From Diadema setosum (Eukaryota > Echinodermata > Echinoidea > Diadematoida > Diadematidae), in NCBI RefSeq assembly GCF_964275005.1, contig NC_092697.1:12941327-13005326 (forward strand): 64,000 nt of DNA. Reading direction: 5' to 3'. Of this stretch, positions 22,416 through 34,600 are shown piece after piece. Under the pieces are notes generated by a model. That model was given only the letters and a program-made list of their open reading frames with translations, made no database searches and was not told the DNA's origin. A program made the position numbers and the translations under genes. Every line of letters begins with the position of its first letter. The stretch's first letter is position 1.

Positions 22416-23945
22416 TTACTCGTCCTCCTCCTCCTCCTCAATGGCTGGAGGAATTCTGTCACCAAGGAGAGCCTTGAACTTGTACTCCTGAAGTCCTCTT
22501 TTGTTCAGGTGGTCCATGAGGAAATCAGCCCAATCTTTGTTCCGTCTCGGGAGCTCAAACCTCTCTGCAGCCATCCGCCTCTTAATCGATCCCACGAAGC
22601 GTCTCTGCTTCTCGTCCACCTCTTCGAGCTGATGCGTCACTTTGTAGAAGTTGAAGAAGCTCTGGTTCATGCTGTCAAAGTACCTGGAGCATTCCTCCCG
22701 GAGTCCCGAAGACCTTTGGTCGATGACAGTGGCCTTGTCAGAGCCCGGCTGTCGGGAGAAGGGGCCACGTGAGATTCGGGACCACTTTTTGAGGGCCCTC
22801 TCTAGCTGACGAGTGGCGCACTTTGACACTTGGAGCGCCGAGTTGAGATTTCTCATGAGTTCGGAGTTTGGGCAACCGTTCAGCAGGCTTTCGTTGTCGA
22901 GGAAGTCATCGCCTTCCTCACTCGACTCGCAGAAGAACTCGAGCTCCTCCTCTAAGTTGCCTTCATCTTCATAGGAAGTTTTCATCACAGGCTTACGGAC
23001 TTCCTTTTGAATCTCAACGTCACTTTCAGCTGTGGGTTTATTTGAGTCAACGTCTTCTGCGCGTTCGTTGTCGGCCATGTCAATATCCCAGGAGCAACCT
23101 CCTCTGGAGAAGATTACGTCCTCCTTAGCGTCGTTTGAGCTACTTTCAACCCGCTCCTCATCATAAAAAGCGTCAATGTTCCAGAAGCAACCTCCTCTAG
23201 AGAAGACCACGTCGCCTAATATTTCTGTTTGTGCAGATTCACTTTGAACCTCACAGCAGGTAGACGATGCTGAGGTGTCATTAACAGATGGTCTCGAAAT
23301 ATCGGTATTTGAGTCTTTTTCGACCTCATCATCACTCCGATTGATAACGAGGATATCAACTTTGTTATTGGAAGCTTCATTTGTATCAGCACCAAGCCCA
23401 ACTTTATCGTCAGGACAGTGGTTCTTCGAGTCCAGGCCTGACTCACTAGGACTATGCCTAGTCTCCAACGGAGATAGTTTGGAGTTCAGTGGCTGGCTCT
23501 TACTAACTCTGATGTCGTCGTCGGGCACTGCACCGGGAAGGGTGAAACTGAAGTTGGTCAAACTGGTGTCGGAACATCCGTGTGTGCGTCTCCTATTCGA
23601 CTGACCTGTTCTTACTGGGTCCGACTGGGATAATGTCAGCCTACCCAATTCTTGTCTCACCGTTGCTCTCACAGATTTCGATCCTCTGACATTTCGGGAG
23701 CTAAGTGCAGCCTCATCCTCACCAGTATAGGGAGATATCTTATTTTGTGGACGAATCCATAGTCGCCTGAAGAACGGGCGCCGAGAACCTGGCGATGATG
23801 TAGCGGCTCTTCGAAATGTCTTCTTCAGACCGTGCGTGAAGGCAGAAACCCTGGGATTGGGCATGCGCCATGGACAGCACGATCTTTTAGTGTCGTCATA
23901 GCAACCATCGGATGCAAGAGTCATACTTGGTAGACTAGTAGACAT
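22416..23945 (-). CDS. Unrecognised 509-aa acidic protein with a duplicated motif
   Basis: One uninterrupted coding exon of 509 codons on the minus strand; function unknown. Residues 1-75 are basic and Arg/Pro/Ser-rich. Residues 130-240 are polar and low-complexity. A 14-residue motif, DVVFSRGGCFWNID at 245-258, recurs as DVIFSRGGCSWDID at 276-289 (31-residue spacing). An acidic stretch spans 325-352. Residues 360-490 look folded and helical, with SALQVSKCATRQLERALKKW and a conserved-looking block MNQSFFNFYKVTHQLEEVDE...RRFVGSIKRRMAAERFELP. The tail is EEEEEDE. No signal peptide or membrane segment is seen. An acceptor (TTATTACAG) lies 6 nt upstream of the ATG, so a 5' UTR exon is expected; a donor CACG|GTAAGA ending at 24982 fits. 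Low-complexity content and codon bias support a real gene; the function cannot be named from sequence alone. Confidence 0.75.
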   Translation of the reverse strand: MSTSLPSMTLASDGCYDDTKRSCCPWRMPNPRVSAFTHGLKKTFRRAATSSPGSRRPFFRRLWIRPQNKISPYTGEDEAALSSRNVRGSKSVRATVRQELGRLTLSQSDPVRTGQSNRRRTHGCSDTSLTNFSFTLPGAVPDDDIRVSKSQPLNSKLSPLETRHSPSESGLDSKNHCPDDKVGLGADTNEASNNKVDILVINRSDDEVEKDSNTDISRPSVNDTSASSTCCEVQSESAQTEILGDVVFSRGGCFWNIDAFYDEERVESSSNDAKEDVIFSRGGCSWDIDMADNERAEDVDSNKPTAESDVEIQKEVRKPVMKTSYEDEGNLEEELEFFCESSEEGDDFLDNESLLNGCPNSELMRNLNSALQVSKCATRQLERALKKWSRISRGPFSRQPGSDKATVIDQRSSGLREECSRYFDSMNQSFFNFYKVTHQLEEVDEKQRRFVGSIKRRMAAERFELPRRNKDWADFLMDHLNKRGLQEYKFKALLGDRIPPAIEEEEEDE

Positions 23946-24544
23946 TGCTTCCTGTAATAATAAATTTGTAAACTACATTATTAAGTGTTGCTTGAAGGAT
24001 AAAGCATTATAGTACATTATTAAGCATTATATTCACAATTACATGTATTCATCCAAACAGAAACAAGTAGAATCAGAGATTAAACTTAATAAAACACAAA
24101 TATGACTTCACAATCATCCACAAGAAAGGCATATCATTTATCAATGTGTCTACACCGTGCTTTTGCAACTAGTACTTTCTTTTCTATGAGTCGCAGTGAA
24201 AATTAACGTGACAATGTCAACAACTGATTATCATTCTGCAGTGAAAACATTCTCCGAGCTATTGCCTATTAATAAACATAATACTGCATCCTAATCAAAG
24301 ACTACTTTGCAGTCATCTTCAGTAATTATCATACTTTGCAGTCCTAACAATATGCGTTTTTATAAGCCTCAAATAAGATTTTATTTTCAGTTATCACGCT
24401 GATAGGAACAATTTACAGCCGTGTACACTCGTTAGATAACTCAGCAGAGACCCCCCCCCCACACACACACATAAATGCACAATGTAGTTGACAGATGAAA
24501 ACATTGCAATCCTTCAGTATCAAATCATATTACGCTATATAGAC

Positions 24545-24705
24545 CTACTCTAAAAAATGACATGGTACATCAACATTTTAAATGCTGTCACTCCTTTATC
24601 TGTTAAACTATTTTAACACTAAAAATGTTGGATTTCCATTATTTTTAGTTGAAAATGGAATGGTAGATCCAACATTTTGACTGTTAAATTTAACATTTAC
24701 AGAAA
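24545..24705. repeat. Small inverted-repeat element
   Basis: The words 'aaaaatgttggatttcca' and 'tggtagatccaacatttt' are complementary across a short centre, and outer 'catcaacattttaaatg' and 'aaatttaacatt' words extend the symmetry weakly. It lies in the probable 5' intron of the 509-aa gene. Confidence 0.4.
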
Positions 24706-24981
24706 GTTCGGGGGGGGGGGGGGCATTTGGAATGTTGTATAAACCTGTCATATTTCATCTTTTCTGTGGGGTGTCAGCATTACAAATGTTTGTATATTGA
24801 TAATTTAATTTTTTCAAAGTCGTCGTAGTGGCAAGTTGAGAGTTAAAAGTGTATAAGTATAATGTACATTGTTTTCACTCTAGATAGCAGTGATACGACG
24901 TGTTGCTAATACGTGGATTATCAACCATTACTGTCATCTAATGTTAGAGAAAATGGCTCAAAAGAGAAGTAGGAATCTTAC

Positions 24982-25280
24982 CGTGTGCGTAAAGTCAAAT
25001 GGCTTTGTCGACATACGCAAGTCGCAACTCGAATTTCGAAAAAGATATTCGAAATATCACAGAAGGTAGACGAAAAACTCCGATTGCCTCAAGTGCAAAT
25101 TCGAAATTAGTAGAAGTATAAACAAACCGCTATAATCATACATTCGTATGTGGCATGTTATTTAGTGACGACATAATGATGCGCGGAACTACGCGCTTCA
25201 TAATGCTAAAGCTTTGTAAGTTGAGCTAAAGGGTACGTACAACGCATGCGCAAGGGAAAGAAAATGGTACAGTCAGTTAC
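24982..25280 (-). promoter_or_regulatory. Probable 5' UTR exon and promoter of the 509-aa gene
   Basis: On the minus strand a strong donor (CACG|GTAAGATTCC) follows the exon boundary at 24982, matching the acceptor next to the start codon at 23951. Upstream, at about 25237-25252, is CTTGCGCATGCGTTG, close to the palindromic NRF1 site (GCGCATGCGC) often found in TATA-less animal promoters. The transcription start is not determined. Confidence 0.35.
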
Positions 25281-26102
25281 GCGCGCACACACCTATTTTT
25301 ACATGAATATGGGTACTCTGGTAAAGCGCGCAAGGGGGGGGGGGGAGTGGAGGGGTCAACCATGGCAAAGATGTAGGACCCTATGCGTTAATTAGATTAA
25401 AATTTCCGGCATTAGAATTGTAATGTCAGGGCAACAAAGTAACAATGTACATAATTCGAGCTAATGTACGAAATGGCACCATAAAATTGAATAAAACCGT
25501 GGAAATTTCATGAAAGTAAAATTCTCGCATGTTCGCACGAAACAGTGGTATCGGTCCAAACTACATACACACGCAAACAGACGAGGCGCGCTCACAGTGG
25601 ACGCGCTAGCTCTGATGTCATCGCTTCCCAACTCTATCAATGCTCAGAACACGAAACAAAAAATAATGGTAGTGTTGGTCAGTGATTTAGCAAAATAATT
25701 AGGCCTACCCGGGAAACCACTCCGGGCAATTACTATCCCCTTATTGTACTCAGTTACCACAGTTCTACAATGAAATTGTGTGAATGAACATAAAATATAC
25801 TTTGATGGGTTTATAATTTGATCACTGAACTCTCGACAAAACAACGAAATAGTTGAATAGTAATTTACATGTTAATCTTCATGATGTATCTCCGCAATGC
25901 ATAAGTTATCGAATTATCTGTATTCTTCACCCTTGATAAACATTTTTTTTTTTAATAACTCCACAATGATGATGAAAAAATAAACAAACAAACAAACACA
26001 AAGACAAACAAATCTGGGAATTAACCGCTGCTGGCTTTAGATCGGCTGAACAATCAATGCCTGCACATAATTTGGTAGAAAACTGGGACAATGTCTAATA
26101 CA
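25281..26102. other. Upstream flank of the 509-aa gene; no gene seen
   Basis: AT-rich sequence with a G run at 25337-25346, a short (CAAA)n run near 25985, and no coding or element signal I can defend. Confidence 0.5.
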
Positions 26103-26370
26103 GGTGTATAGTCTGATACATACTGCCATTACGCCTCCTCTTTTATTTATTGTATTTATTTCCACTCCGCCTCACTCTCCACTATTTTCCTCTTCTCTCT
26201 GCCTCATTTTCTACACCGCCCTGATGCAACCACACTTTCCATTCCGACTCATCATCCACCATTCCATATTTCTGGTTTATACCTTTAATACTCTCTGTTC
26301 TACCTCAATTACTGCTTTGCCTCATTCTCAACGTACGTATCTATATACCCACACAGTCTCTATCCTTGTC

Positions 26371-26961
26371 TTAGACCCCGTTTACAGTGCGAGGCTCGGC
26401 CGCGGCCGAGCCGCGGCCGAGCCCAGCCCCGCTTCAGTGTAAACGCGCAAAAGGCCAAATGCGAGGCCAAAATTGGCCTCGCATTTGGCCTCGCTCTGGA
26501 GGTGGTCTCGGCCGCGGCCGAGCCGCGGCCGAGCCCTGCCACTTCTTGGTGTAAACGCAAACTGGGCCAAATGCGCGGCCAATTGCGCGGCCAATTTTAG
26601 TCTGGCTTCCAAACCCTCTGCCTGTATCTTTCGCTATTCAGGATATTAACCCCCTCAACGTCGAAAACTAGTATAGTTTAAGGTGGTTTTGTCCTGCAAA
26701 GGATTTTTTTCCTTCGGCAAAGGCCTTTGCACGAACGGCGACTTCGTCGCCACGGAATTCATTTGGCAAAGGGTCTGAAAACCAGACAATACCAAATCGC
26801 ATTTGTTTACAAGCAGAGCGCCACTACGACAAAATATTGAAAGGTTGGAATTAAAAGCGCGGCCGAGCCCAGCAGTGTAAACGGACAAAATTGCGAGGCT
26901 CGGCCGCGCAATTGAGGCCGGGCGCGGCCGAGCCCGGCCCCGCACTGTAAACGGGGTCTAA
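26371..26961. repeat. GC-rich MITE, TIR TTAGACCCCGTTTACAGTGC
   Basis: The left end TTAGACCCCGTTTACAGTGC is mirrored by GCACTGTAAACGGGGTCTAA at the right. Both subterminal regions carry repeated GGCCGCGGCCGAG palindromes and 'ggccaaatgcg/cgcaattt' words. A central AT-richer segment lacks symmetry and may be a second insertion or captured DNA. CpG density is much higher than in the surroundings. Confidence 0.75.
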
Positions 26962-27111
26962 ATCATCTCATTCTCTCTCCACTCTCCCTCACCCCTCACT
27001 CATCATCACCATTCTATTTCATTTTGTAATCAAAAGGCATTCTAATTATTTACACATAGCCTTACCCTTTCCCACTCTCAATTTTGCCTCATTTTCTACC
27101 CTGGCTTATCC

Positions 27112-27142
<31 letters not shown>

Positions 27143-27295
27143 ACACACTATTCCCTAGCTCTTCAGTCTTCTATCATGTCCACTCTCCCTCACTTCCCAC
27201 TCATTTCCTTCGGCATTCCATCTCATTTCCTAATCAATCTCAATCTCCATTCTGCATCAATACCTACCCTTTCCCCACTCTACCTATTTTCTACT

Positions 27296-27694
27296 TTAAA
27301 GGTTATAGGTATAGTTTTGGTTGAGACCTAACTTCAGGTTGCTAACATTTGGGGAGAGATGAGAAACCTTGAATGAAATATGAAAGAACATGTACACTGT
27401 ACACGAAATTCCAAGAAAAATTCAACGTTTATTCGATGTAAATTGGTTTTGAAACGGCTGAGATATCCAAAACATCGCGATCGTAATAAAAGGTGGGGCC
27501 CATCTTTTATTAGGATCTCTTTGCTTTACTCTGTTTTTGGATTTCCTGGCCATTCCATCACCAATTTTCATCAAATCAAGTTTGAATTCCTCGTAGAATG
27601 GCATGGTCCTTACTATTTTATAAGTGGTTTCTTGGTATCTCACAAAAAGATAAAAGCCCAATCCTCATCTCCACCAATACTATACACCATTTAA
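27296..27694. repeat. TTAA-bounded palindromic MITE, copy 2
   Basis: This belongs to the same family as 18645-19027: TTAA at both borders, left arm GTATAGTTTTGGTTGAGAC, centre AAAAGGTGGGGCCCATCTTT, and arms carrying 'gaaacggctgagatatcc'. It is about 399 bp, non-coding and inserted in the pyrimidine-rich minisatellite. Confidence 0.75.
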
Positions 27695-27964
27695 TTGTAC
27701 CTCATTCTTTGCGCTGCCTCACTCTCCACTTTCCCTCATTTTCTACCCTGCCTTATTCCCCTCACTCCCTATCCACTCCACCTTCATTTCTACTCATACC
27801 GAATTCTCCACTCTGCCCCCCCCCCCTCTTCACTCTCTCATCTTCAACTCTCCCCCAATCTCTACTCTGCCTTATTTTTCTGATTTGCCTCATTTTGCCT
27901 CTGCCTCATATCCACTCTACCTCCCTCCCCACTTTGACTCCCATGCAACACTTTCTCTCCAGAC

Positions 27965-28158
27965 TACTGTAAAAGTGGAAATTTTCGCGTTGTTCGCCAG
28001 AAACTAGCGCGAAAATAAAGCACGCGAATATTTTTGCTCGCCATATGTTCCTGTGCGTGATGTCTTGATTCCGCGGAATTAAAAACACGCAAAACGCTTC
28101 TTGCCTGGCCAAGCACGAAAAATTTGTCGCGCGAAAAAAACCACTTTTATTAACAGTA
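27965..28158. repeat. MITE, TIR TACTGTAAAAGTGG
   Basis: The left end TACTGTAAAAGTGGAAATTT and the right end CCACTTTTATTAACAGTA are imperfect inverted repeats. The interior has many TTCGCG/CGCGAA words. TA at both borders could be the duplicated target of a Tc1/mariner-type element. Confidence 0.6.
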
Positions 28159-28159
28159 C

Positions 28160-29890
28160 CCCGTGATTTTGCCTCAATAGCAACATTCCATCGAATAATG
28201 AATTCTTCACCATGGGCAAATTTTGTTTCAACAAAAGGCAATCACTTCTGGCAGTGTACAGAATTAACTGTCCTGCATACCAGTCCTTTATTTCATGAAA
28301 CCTTGGAAACTTGTCATTTTCTCTTTTCTTATACATTGTACTGACATACTGTGGAGTTAGTTTCTGTAATGTAGGCTATGGATCCACTAGCATCTTGTGG
28401 CTTGTGACAGAGCCCTTAAAATCACAATACATACATGTAACAATGCGATAACCACTACCACGCAATAACAAACAAGTCCAGCTGTACTATAGAAAGCAGG
28501 CAATAAATGCGAGTCTATTTTATGAATTTTATGAAGAGTTTAGCAATTAAAGCATTTAATTTGCGTTTATTTGGGTAGTACATTGTAGATGTAGCTGAAT
28601 AAATAGATGAAAGAAAAATCCTCACGCATGATCAAAAAATCACAAAAAAATATAATCAATTGTTACTATGGTAATGGCAATTACAACTTAATACAAGTAC
28701 TGAAACTTGCAAAATTTATGAATCATTGTATGAAAATGACCCCTTGATTTAAATGAGTTGATATGTGACACAGCATAGTTGCATGTTATGTACAGTTGTA
28801 CATACGTGTTAGCTTACACCGCTAAACCACTATAAAAAAAAAAAAAAATGTTTCTTAATCTGACAACTAAGGTTTCTAACAACTAAAGTCATCTTCATTT
28901 TTATTCTCTTGTAATAATAATGGTACTGTATTAGTGGAACCATGCATCTTATAGAGAAATACATTTAATCTGTAATTGCCGGCAAAATGTGAAATGCAAT
29001 GTCCTGGGTAGTGTGTGCCAAGTTGCACGTTGTAGATAACATTCCAGGGCACGTTTTAACACTTTAATATTTTCAGAGTAAAAAATCTTACCTGCAATGT
29101 CCTCCATGCTATTAGGATCATTCCAGTCTTATGGAATATGATTCTATAAAAAAAGCTTGCAGTGTAAAACAATTGATAGATACTGAAAAGAGTAAACATT
29201 TGTAAGTGATCATTCTGGAATAGTCTACTGGCAAGGTTATATATGTATCTGTTCTTAGATGCATGCATCTGGGAAACATGAGGATGCTCTTTTAATATCT
29301 TGTATGAAAACTTTCATAAAATGTGCATATCAGGGGAAAAATAGTCTTTGCTAAAAATGGAGACAAACAGTGGCTTCTAAGAAGACTTGAAATGCAATCA
29401 TTCTCAATTAAAGCAATACTGGAGTACTAAAGATAAAATATTTTCAAAAAAGCAAACAAACGCATACCAAGGATGTGGCTTGTTGATACTCCTCTCTGTC
29501 ATTACAATAAAAGTAAAAGTTGAAATGTGAAGTAACTAAAAAAAAAAAAAAAAGAATGATAAAGGCAGACGTTATATGAAAATGAACACTACGAACTATC
29601 ATTCATGTAAGTCAGGTTCACTGCTGCGAAGCTGTACTAAAAAACTTTGTCACAATTTTACATGTATTGAAATATCATCCTTCCAAATGGCTTCAATTAA
29701 TTTCTTGCAGGTTTACTTCATAACTCTCCTTCAGGGCCTTAGAAAGACAATGAATCACATAAAGCGGATCAGACTATCAAAGACATACATGTATATTTCA
29801 GAGGAGTTGTTGGTTATGAATTTGAGGTGATGGAAATTCAAACCCACAGAGGAATAAAACCATAAACTGACAAACAGTGAGCATTGTATG
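28160..29890. other. Intergenic, no gene seen
   Basis: AT-rich unique-looking DNA with short A runs (28833, 29540) and no open frame of interest; nothing else could be supported. Confidence 0.5.
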
Positions 29891-30458
29891 TTAAAGGACA
29901 AGTTCACCTTCATTAACATAAGGATTGAGAGAATGTAGCAATATTAGTAGAACACATCTTTGAAAGTTTAAGAAAAATCGGACTATCCGTTCAAAAGTTA
30001 TGAATTTTTGAAGTTTTTGTGCAGTCACCGCTGGATGAGAAGAATACTGCAGTGTATGATGTCACATGCGTACAACAATATAAGGAAAATATAAAGAGAA
30101 TTTCACAAAATTTCATCTTTTGAAAAAAGTACACATTCCCTCGACTCGTTACTGACATATGATATGGGTAATATTATTCCCATTGCCATTAGAAAGAGGC
30201 AAGTCAAGTGCTCTTTTATCATGCGAAAAAAGTGAAAATATGTTGAATTTTCTTTACATTTTCTTTATACTGTTGTACTCATATGACATCACGAGCCATA
30301 GTAGTCTCCTCATCCAGCGGTTCCAACACAAAAATTTTAAAAATTCATAACTTTTGCATCAATTGTCCAATTTTCCTCAAACTTTCACTGATGTGTTCTA
30401 CTATAAATTGCTGCATTCTCTCAATCCTTATGTTTATGAAGGCGAACTTGTCCTTTAA
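29891..30458. repeat. TTAA-bounded palindromic MITE, second family, 568 bp
   Basis: It starts TTAAAGGACAAGTTCACCTT and ends GGCGAACTTGTCCTTTAA. The arms mirror each other for most of their length ('caaaagttatgaatttttg', 'gctggatgaga' and complements). Related sequence occurs in the first intron of the peroxidase gene (57494-58057 and, partly, 56290-56530). Piggybac-like by its TTAA borders; no transposase. Confidence 0.75.
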
Positions 30459-31430
30459 TAAGTTAGGTACAGTATTGTACAATTCTTCATTTTTTCATAG
30501 TAGATGTAGCTGCATGGACAGTTTTCTTGATAAAACATGCAGCAATATACGTAGTCCCCAGGATAGGTAAGTGGAAAAGCTTATTTGCCTTGGCTTTCTT
30601 TTTTTTTTTGCACAACTTTCACTTATTCTTCCTCTTCCAGTCAAAAGAGTCGGACATGTAACCAAGGGCTAACATCAAATTGTGTCATCCCGAAACTCTC
30701 ATTCTAGATCACGGTATGTACGTGTATTAATAAAAGCATACCAGATGTTATTTTGAAATCAATCTTAACTGGTGTGCAACATGATTAGTTTGTTATGTTC
30801 AAACATTAAAAAAAAAAAAATCAGGATAAGGAATGAAGATGTGTATCAAGAAGTTAATCATGATCTATAAATATTTTCCACATCTAAGCTGTGTAATAAG
30901 ATATGTATTTCCATGTGATTAAAGCAAATGTAAGTTTAGCAAGTTGCAGGAAATATCAACCATAATATCATATCCACCAAAAGAGTGCATGAATGCTTCA
31001 GTTGAGATACAGCACTGAAACATGGCTCAACTATGCAATGCTAGCAATAACGTAACTTGTTGAAAACTGGTATTCATAATGCAGATTACACTGGAGCCTT
31101 GTCAGAGCTTTCAGACTCTGTGCAGTGGTCGGAGGCTGCACACACCACTGACATGTCCAACTCCATACATTCATGTTTGTAAAGAGGTGAGCCGCACACA
31201 CCATCTACGTACTATAGTCTTGAGTCAAGCCTCTTCAAGTAAAATGTGGCCATGCAAGCACTGGCTCATTTCATGCACTAGTCACTGCATATCCTGTAGC
31301 AATCTGCAGGTGCGAATGAGATGGAGTGTTCAAGTCACTTCCCACAGCAGATCTTCAACAATTCTCGAACAAGGCACACTTTGCAAAAACACGAAGAACA
31401 CATTGGATCCTTTTTTCGGCTTTGATTGTC
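30459..31430. other. 3' flank of CDC20 (minus strand)
   Basis: This follows the CDC20 stop codon at 31431 on the minus strand and presumably includes its 3' UTR. No confident polyadenylation signal was chosen and no other gene is seen. Confidence 0.4.
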
Positions 31431-31618
31431 TCAGCGGATATTTTGCCTCCTGCCGATGGTGCTGTCTGGAAATTTGGCTTTGAGGGCGCTCTTCTCTTTC
31501 TTGGTCTTCTCGCTGGCGGCGAAGCACTTCCACAGCCTGAGGGTCTCGTCCGCCGCTGCCGACACCACGGTGGAGCCGTCCGGACTCATGGCCATGTGAA
31601 GAATACGAGATGTGTGAC
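31431..31618 (-). CDS. CDC20 exon 8 with IR tail
   Basis: [31 protein letters not shown], and a basic tail ending in Gln-Asn-Ile-Arg before TGA. The terminal Ile-Arg is the APC/C docking tail of all CDC20/CDH1 proteins. Confidence 0.95.
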
Positions 31619-34600
31619 CTTTGAGAAATGCAGAAGGTACGGACAAGGTGTGAGATACTGTCAGTTTTAGAATTACAAGGAAAAGTCAGGATGTCAGAAG
31701 ACAGCAAACTCTCATTGAAATAAACCCTTAAGGATGAAGAACAGTTCTTGTTATGTAAAGATTAATGTTACATGAGGGTGACACAAACAGTGACTATAAG
31801 AACAACAACAACAAAAAGGAAATTTGAGGTTTGGGATGAAAAAAAAAAAAAACCCACAAAAACTGTTGAAAAATAAATACTGGGTATATTGTTTTATACA
31901 GCATTCTGTTGGTACCAAGAAATTAGTATAGAGTGAAGATTTGTTCCAAATAGAAGAATATGCAAATTTTTGCATATATTCTGTGCCATAAAAACAAGAA
32001 AATCATATGAAGAAATGAATGGAAACTCACCAAGCAGCTCTGCGATGCGCACCATCGTTGGGTACTTCCACACCACCAGCTGGTTCTGGGCGAAGCCATG
32101 GGCAGAGATCAGCTCCTTGTACTCCTTTGACCACAAGAGGGCACACACCTGAGACTTGGTGTCTACGCTGCTCAAGCACACCCCAGTGTTGCAGTTCCAG
32201 AAGCGGATATGCCTGTCTGCTGTCCCGCCGCCGCTGGCCAACAGGCTTGGTTGCCATGGACACCATGCCAGGGCCTAAAGTGTACAAAAGATAAAACAGA
32301 GTGATGGAAACATTATGCAATATACATACATCTGGGGTTTTTGTTTTCTGCAGAACATATTCGCGGCATGAAATTTTCGTGAATTGGAGCAGACACTGAC
32401 AGCCTTTATCATGGCATGAAATTTTCACAAATTGCCACAGGCGTGCAATGTATATAATGTAGGCAAGAAGCCAAGAACTTTCACATGCACCGCAGATCTT
32501 GGTGCTCGCGAAATTCGCAAAATTAAAATACATGTGAACATTCCTTGCTTTGACAGCATGTGGTGACGGAGCCAGGAAGGAAATACTGCCCATCAATTCT
32601 GCAACACCACTGCTACTATTACAAGTATAGGTTTAAAAAATTATAAAAATAAATCTGCCCGGAAATGGTCGGTCAAAGGTTATATCCTGACATCACTAGA
32701 ACATCTTGTGAAAACAGTAGTGTACTTTAATTTCTTTTATTGTGCAGTCATGAAGAGTGAATGTTCACTTCGTTAAACTTCCCTTTCTAAAAGGGGAATT
32801 CACTCCAAGTATGAAGGAGGCTTCAGTGATTGTAGAACTACTCATAGTATTTAAACAGCAGTGAGGTTCAAGGAAACTCACACAGTGGGTGATTTCAAGT
32901 TTGGTGCTAGTGCTAGTGCTAGTACTAGCCCCGAATAACAGCCGTAAATTGAGTTCCAACACTGACAGTCAGATTAATGAGGCAATACTGATCAAAATTA
33001 TCAATACCCAGCACTAGGTGTTGGAAATCTGCGGGAATAGCACGACGAAAAAAGTGATAGCGCATTGTTAAAGTCAAATATAAAAAGATGTCGCCATGAC
33101 TGCTTAGTTTTAGACACATAACGAGGAAGACTGATTAAAAACGCAACAAATTTCATCCCTTCTTTAAAACAAAATTATCCTAATTTTGCTCTTAGGCTCA
33201 GATTTATAAAGCCATGTCGAGAGTGTTTGTGTACGTTGCGTGGGCGACCAATGCATTAGCATAGACTTTGCACGCGAAACTACTTATGGACGTAAATATG
33301 GGTCTCGCATGGCAATGCTAACACCAGCACCGTACTTGAAATGACGAAAATGATAATCGTTAAATCCCTAGGGCCTAGTGTAAGTCAATGGCGGGAAAAG
33401 CACGTAAATTGCTGATACAAACAGCGGAACTCGGTTCAGCAGATGACATTCAACACCGAGCCCACCACCAGCAACCGGAAATACGTCATAATTTCGAGGT
33501 CAACTCCCAACACCAACGTGATTTCAAGTTCAGTTTTATCGCCAGTGCTAGTGCTGAGATAGCACTAGCACTAACACCGAACTTGAAATCACCCAATCTG
33601 TTCAAAAGTTCAATACTTTTGAATTTCCGAATCTGTGTCTAAATCAATGTGACTACAAGCTTGAAAATTTTCTGGCATAATGAAAGAGCACTTGACTAAC
33701 ATTCAGGAGACAGGGGAAATAATATTGCAATTAACCCATATCGGGCCAACACACTTGTGTAAACAAACACTGCAGTGGATCAGCACCGTTTGCACACACA
33801 CGCCGACAGGCAAACAACTCTCCAAATAATCGCTCTTCATTAGCAAACAGTAAACAAAACATAGACAAGTTTTATATCATTTGAAAGAAGATAAAATTCC
33901 TTTTTCAATGATATATGACATGCTGCCATTCAATGCACAGTGCAGTCATAGCACTCAGCAGAAGTGAAGTACAGTCATCCAAAAGTTACGAAATCAATTT
34001 GTTTGTTTGCTTTCATTCATGGATTAAAAGTAGCAAATGTTGCAATTTTACACATCCAGTACCGGAAATTAAATGATCACGAGTGTCAGCTCTCTGGACA
34101 TATAAATATCATGACCATTGATACAATAATTGCAGGTTTATGTTTATATTTATGACAATGAAGCCATTGCCAGTGCACGGGAAATCGATAGTATAATGTG
34201 TGCATCCTATAGTTTGTTGAAGCGAAACTCGTCACGATAGATACAGCTGCAGCTTTTCAGGTTCGACTGAATTATACAATTATTGTACATACATGTGGAT
34301 GTACACGTGGGACTATTATCACAGTCGAATCATCACCCTGCAAGTGTCCAAACCTCCTTAAAAACTGCTGCAGAAAATCCAAAATCGAGCACTCCATACA
34401 GCTGTACATAGTACCCACTGACGCTTCGGGGTTATTCGCGTTATTCCATGTAAACACACATTTTCCCCCGATGATTTTTACGATTTTGTTGGCGTTCCAC
34501 TGACAAAACCTTCTTGAATTATCGCAGACAGTGTATAGCAAAGCATTCTGGGATATGTTGTCAAAGGTTAGAAGGTGAAAGAACTTTGGAATGACGTTGT

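Larger units (their letters stand above)
26104..27960 (+). repeat. Degenerate pyrimidine-rich minisatellite, interrupted by two MITEs
   Basis: Three blocks (about 26104-26345, 26963-27295 and 27698-27960) are strongly C/T-rich on the plus strand and repeat the idea 'ctctgcctcattttctactc', with unit length roughly 30-40 bp and heavy divergence. The blocks are separated by the MITEs at 26371-26961 and 27296-27694, so they look like one array split by later insertions. A C run of 18 and (CA)n occur at 27110-27149. Confidence 0.55.

Noticed and set aside
22416-22430. Possible ER-type or degron signal in the acidic EEEEEDE tail of the 509-aa protein
   Set aside because: No signal peptide is present, and acidic tails are common low-complexity ends.
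26360-26612. Overlapping Arg/Ala-rich frames on the minus strand
   Set aside because: They are translations of GGCCGCGGCCGAG palindromes in a MITE.
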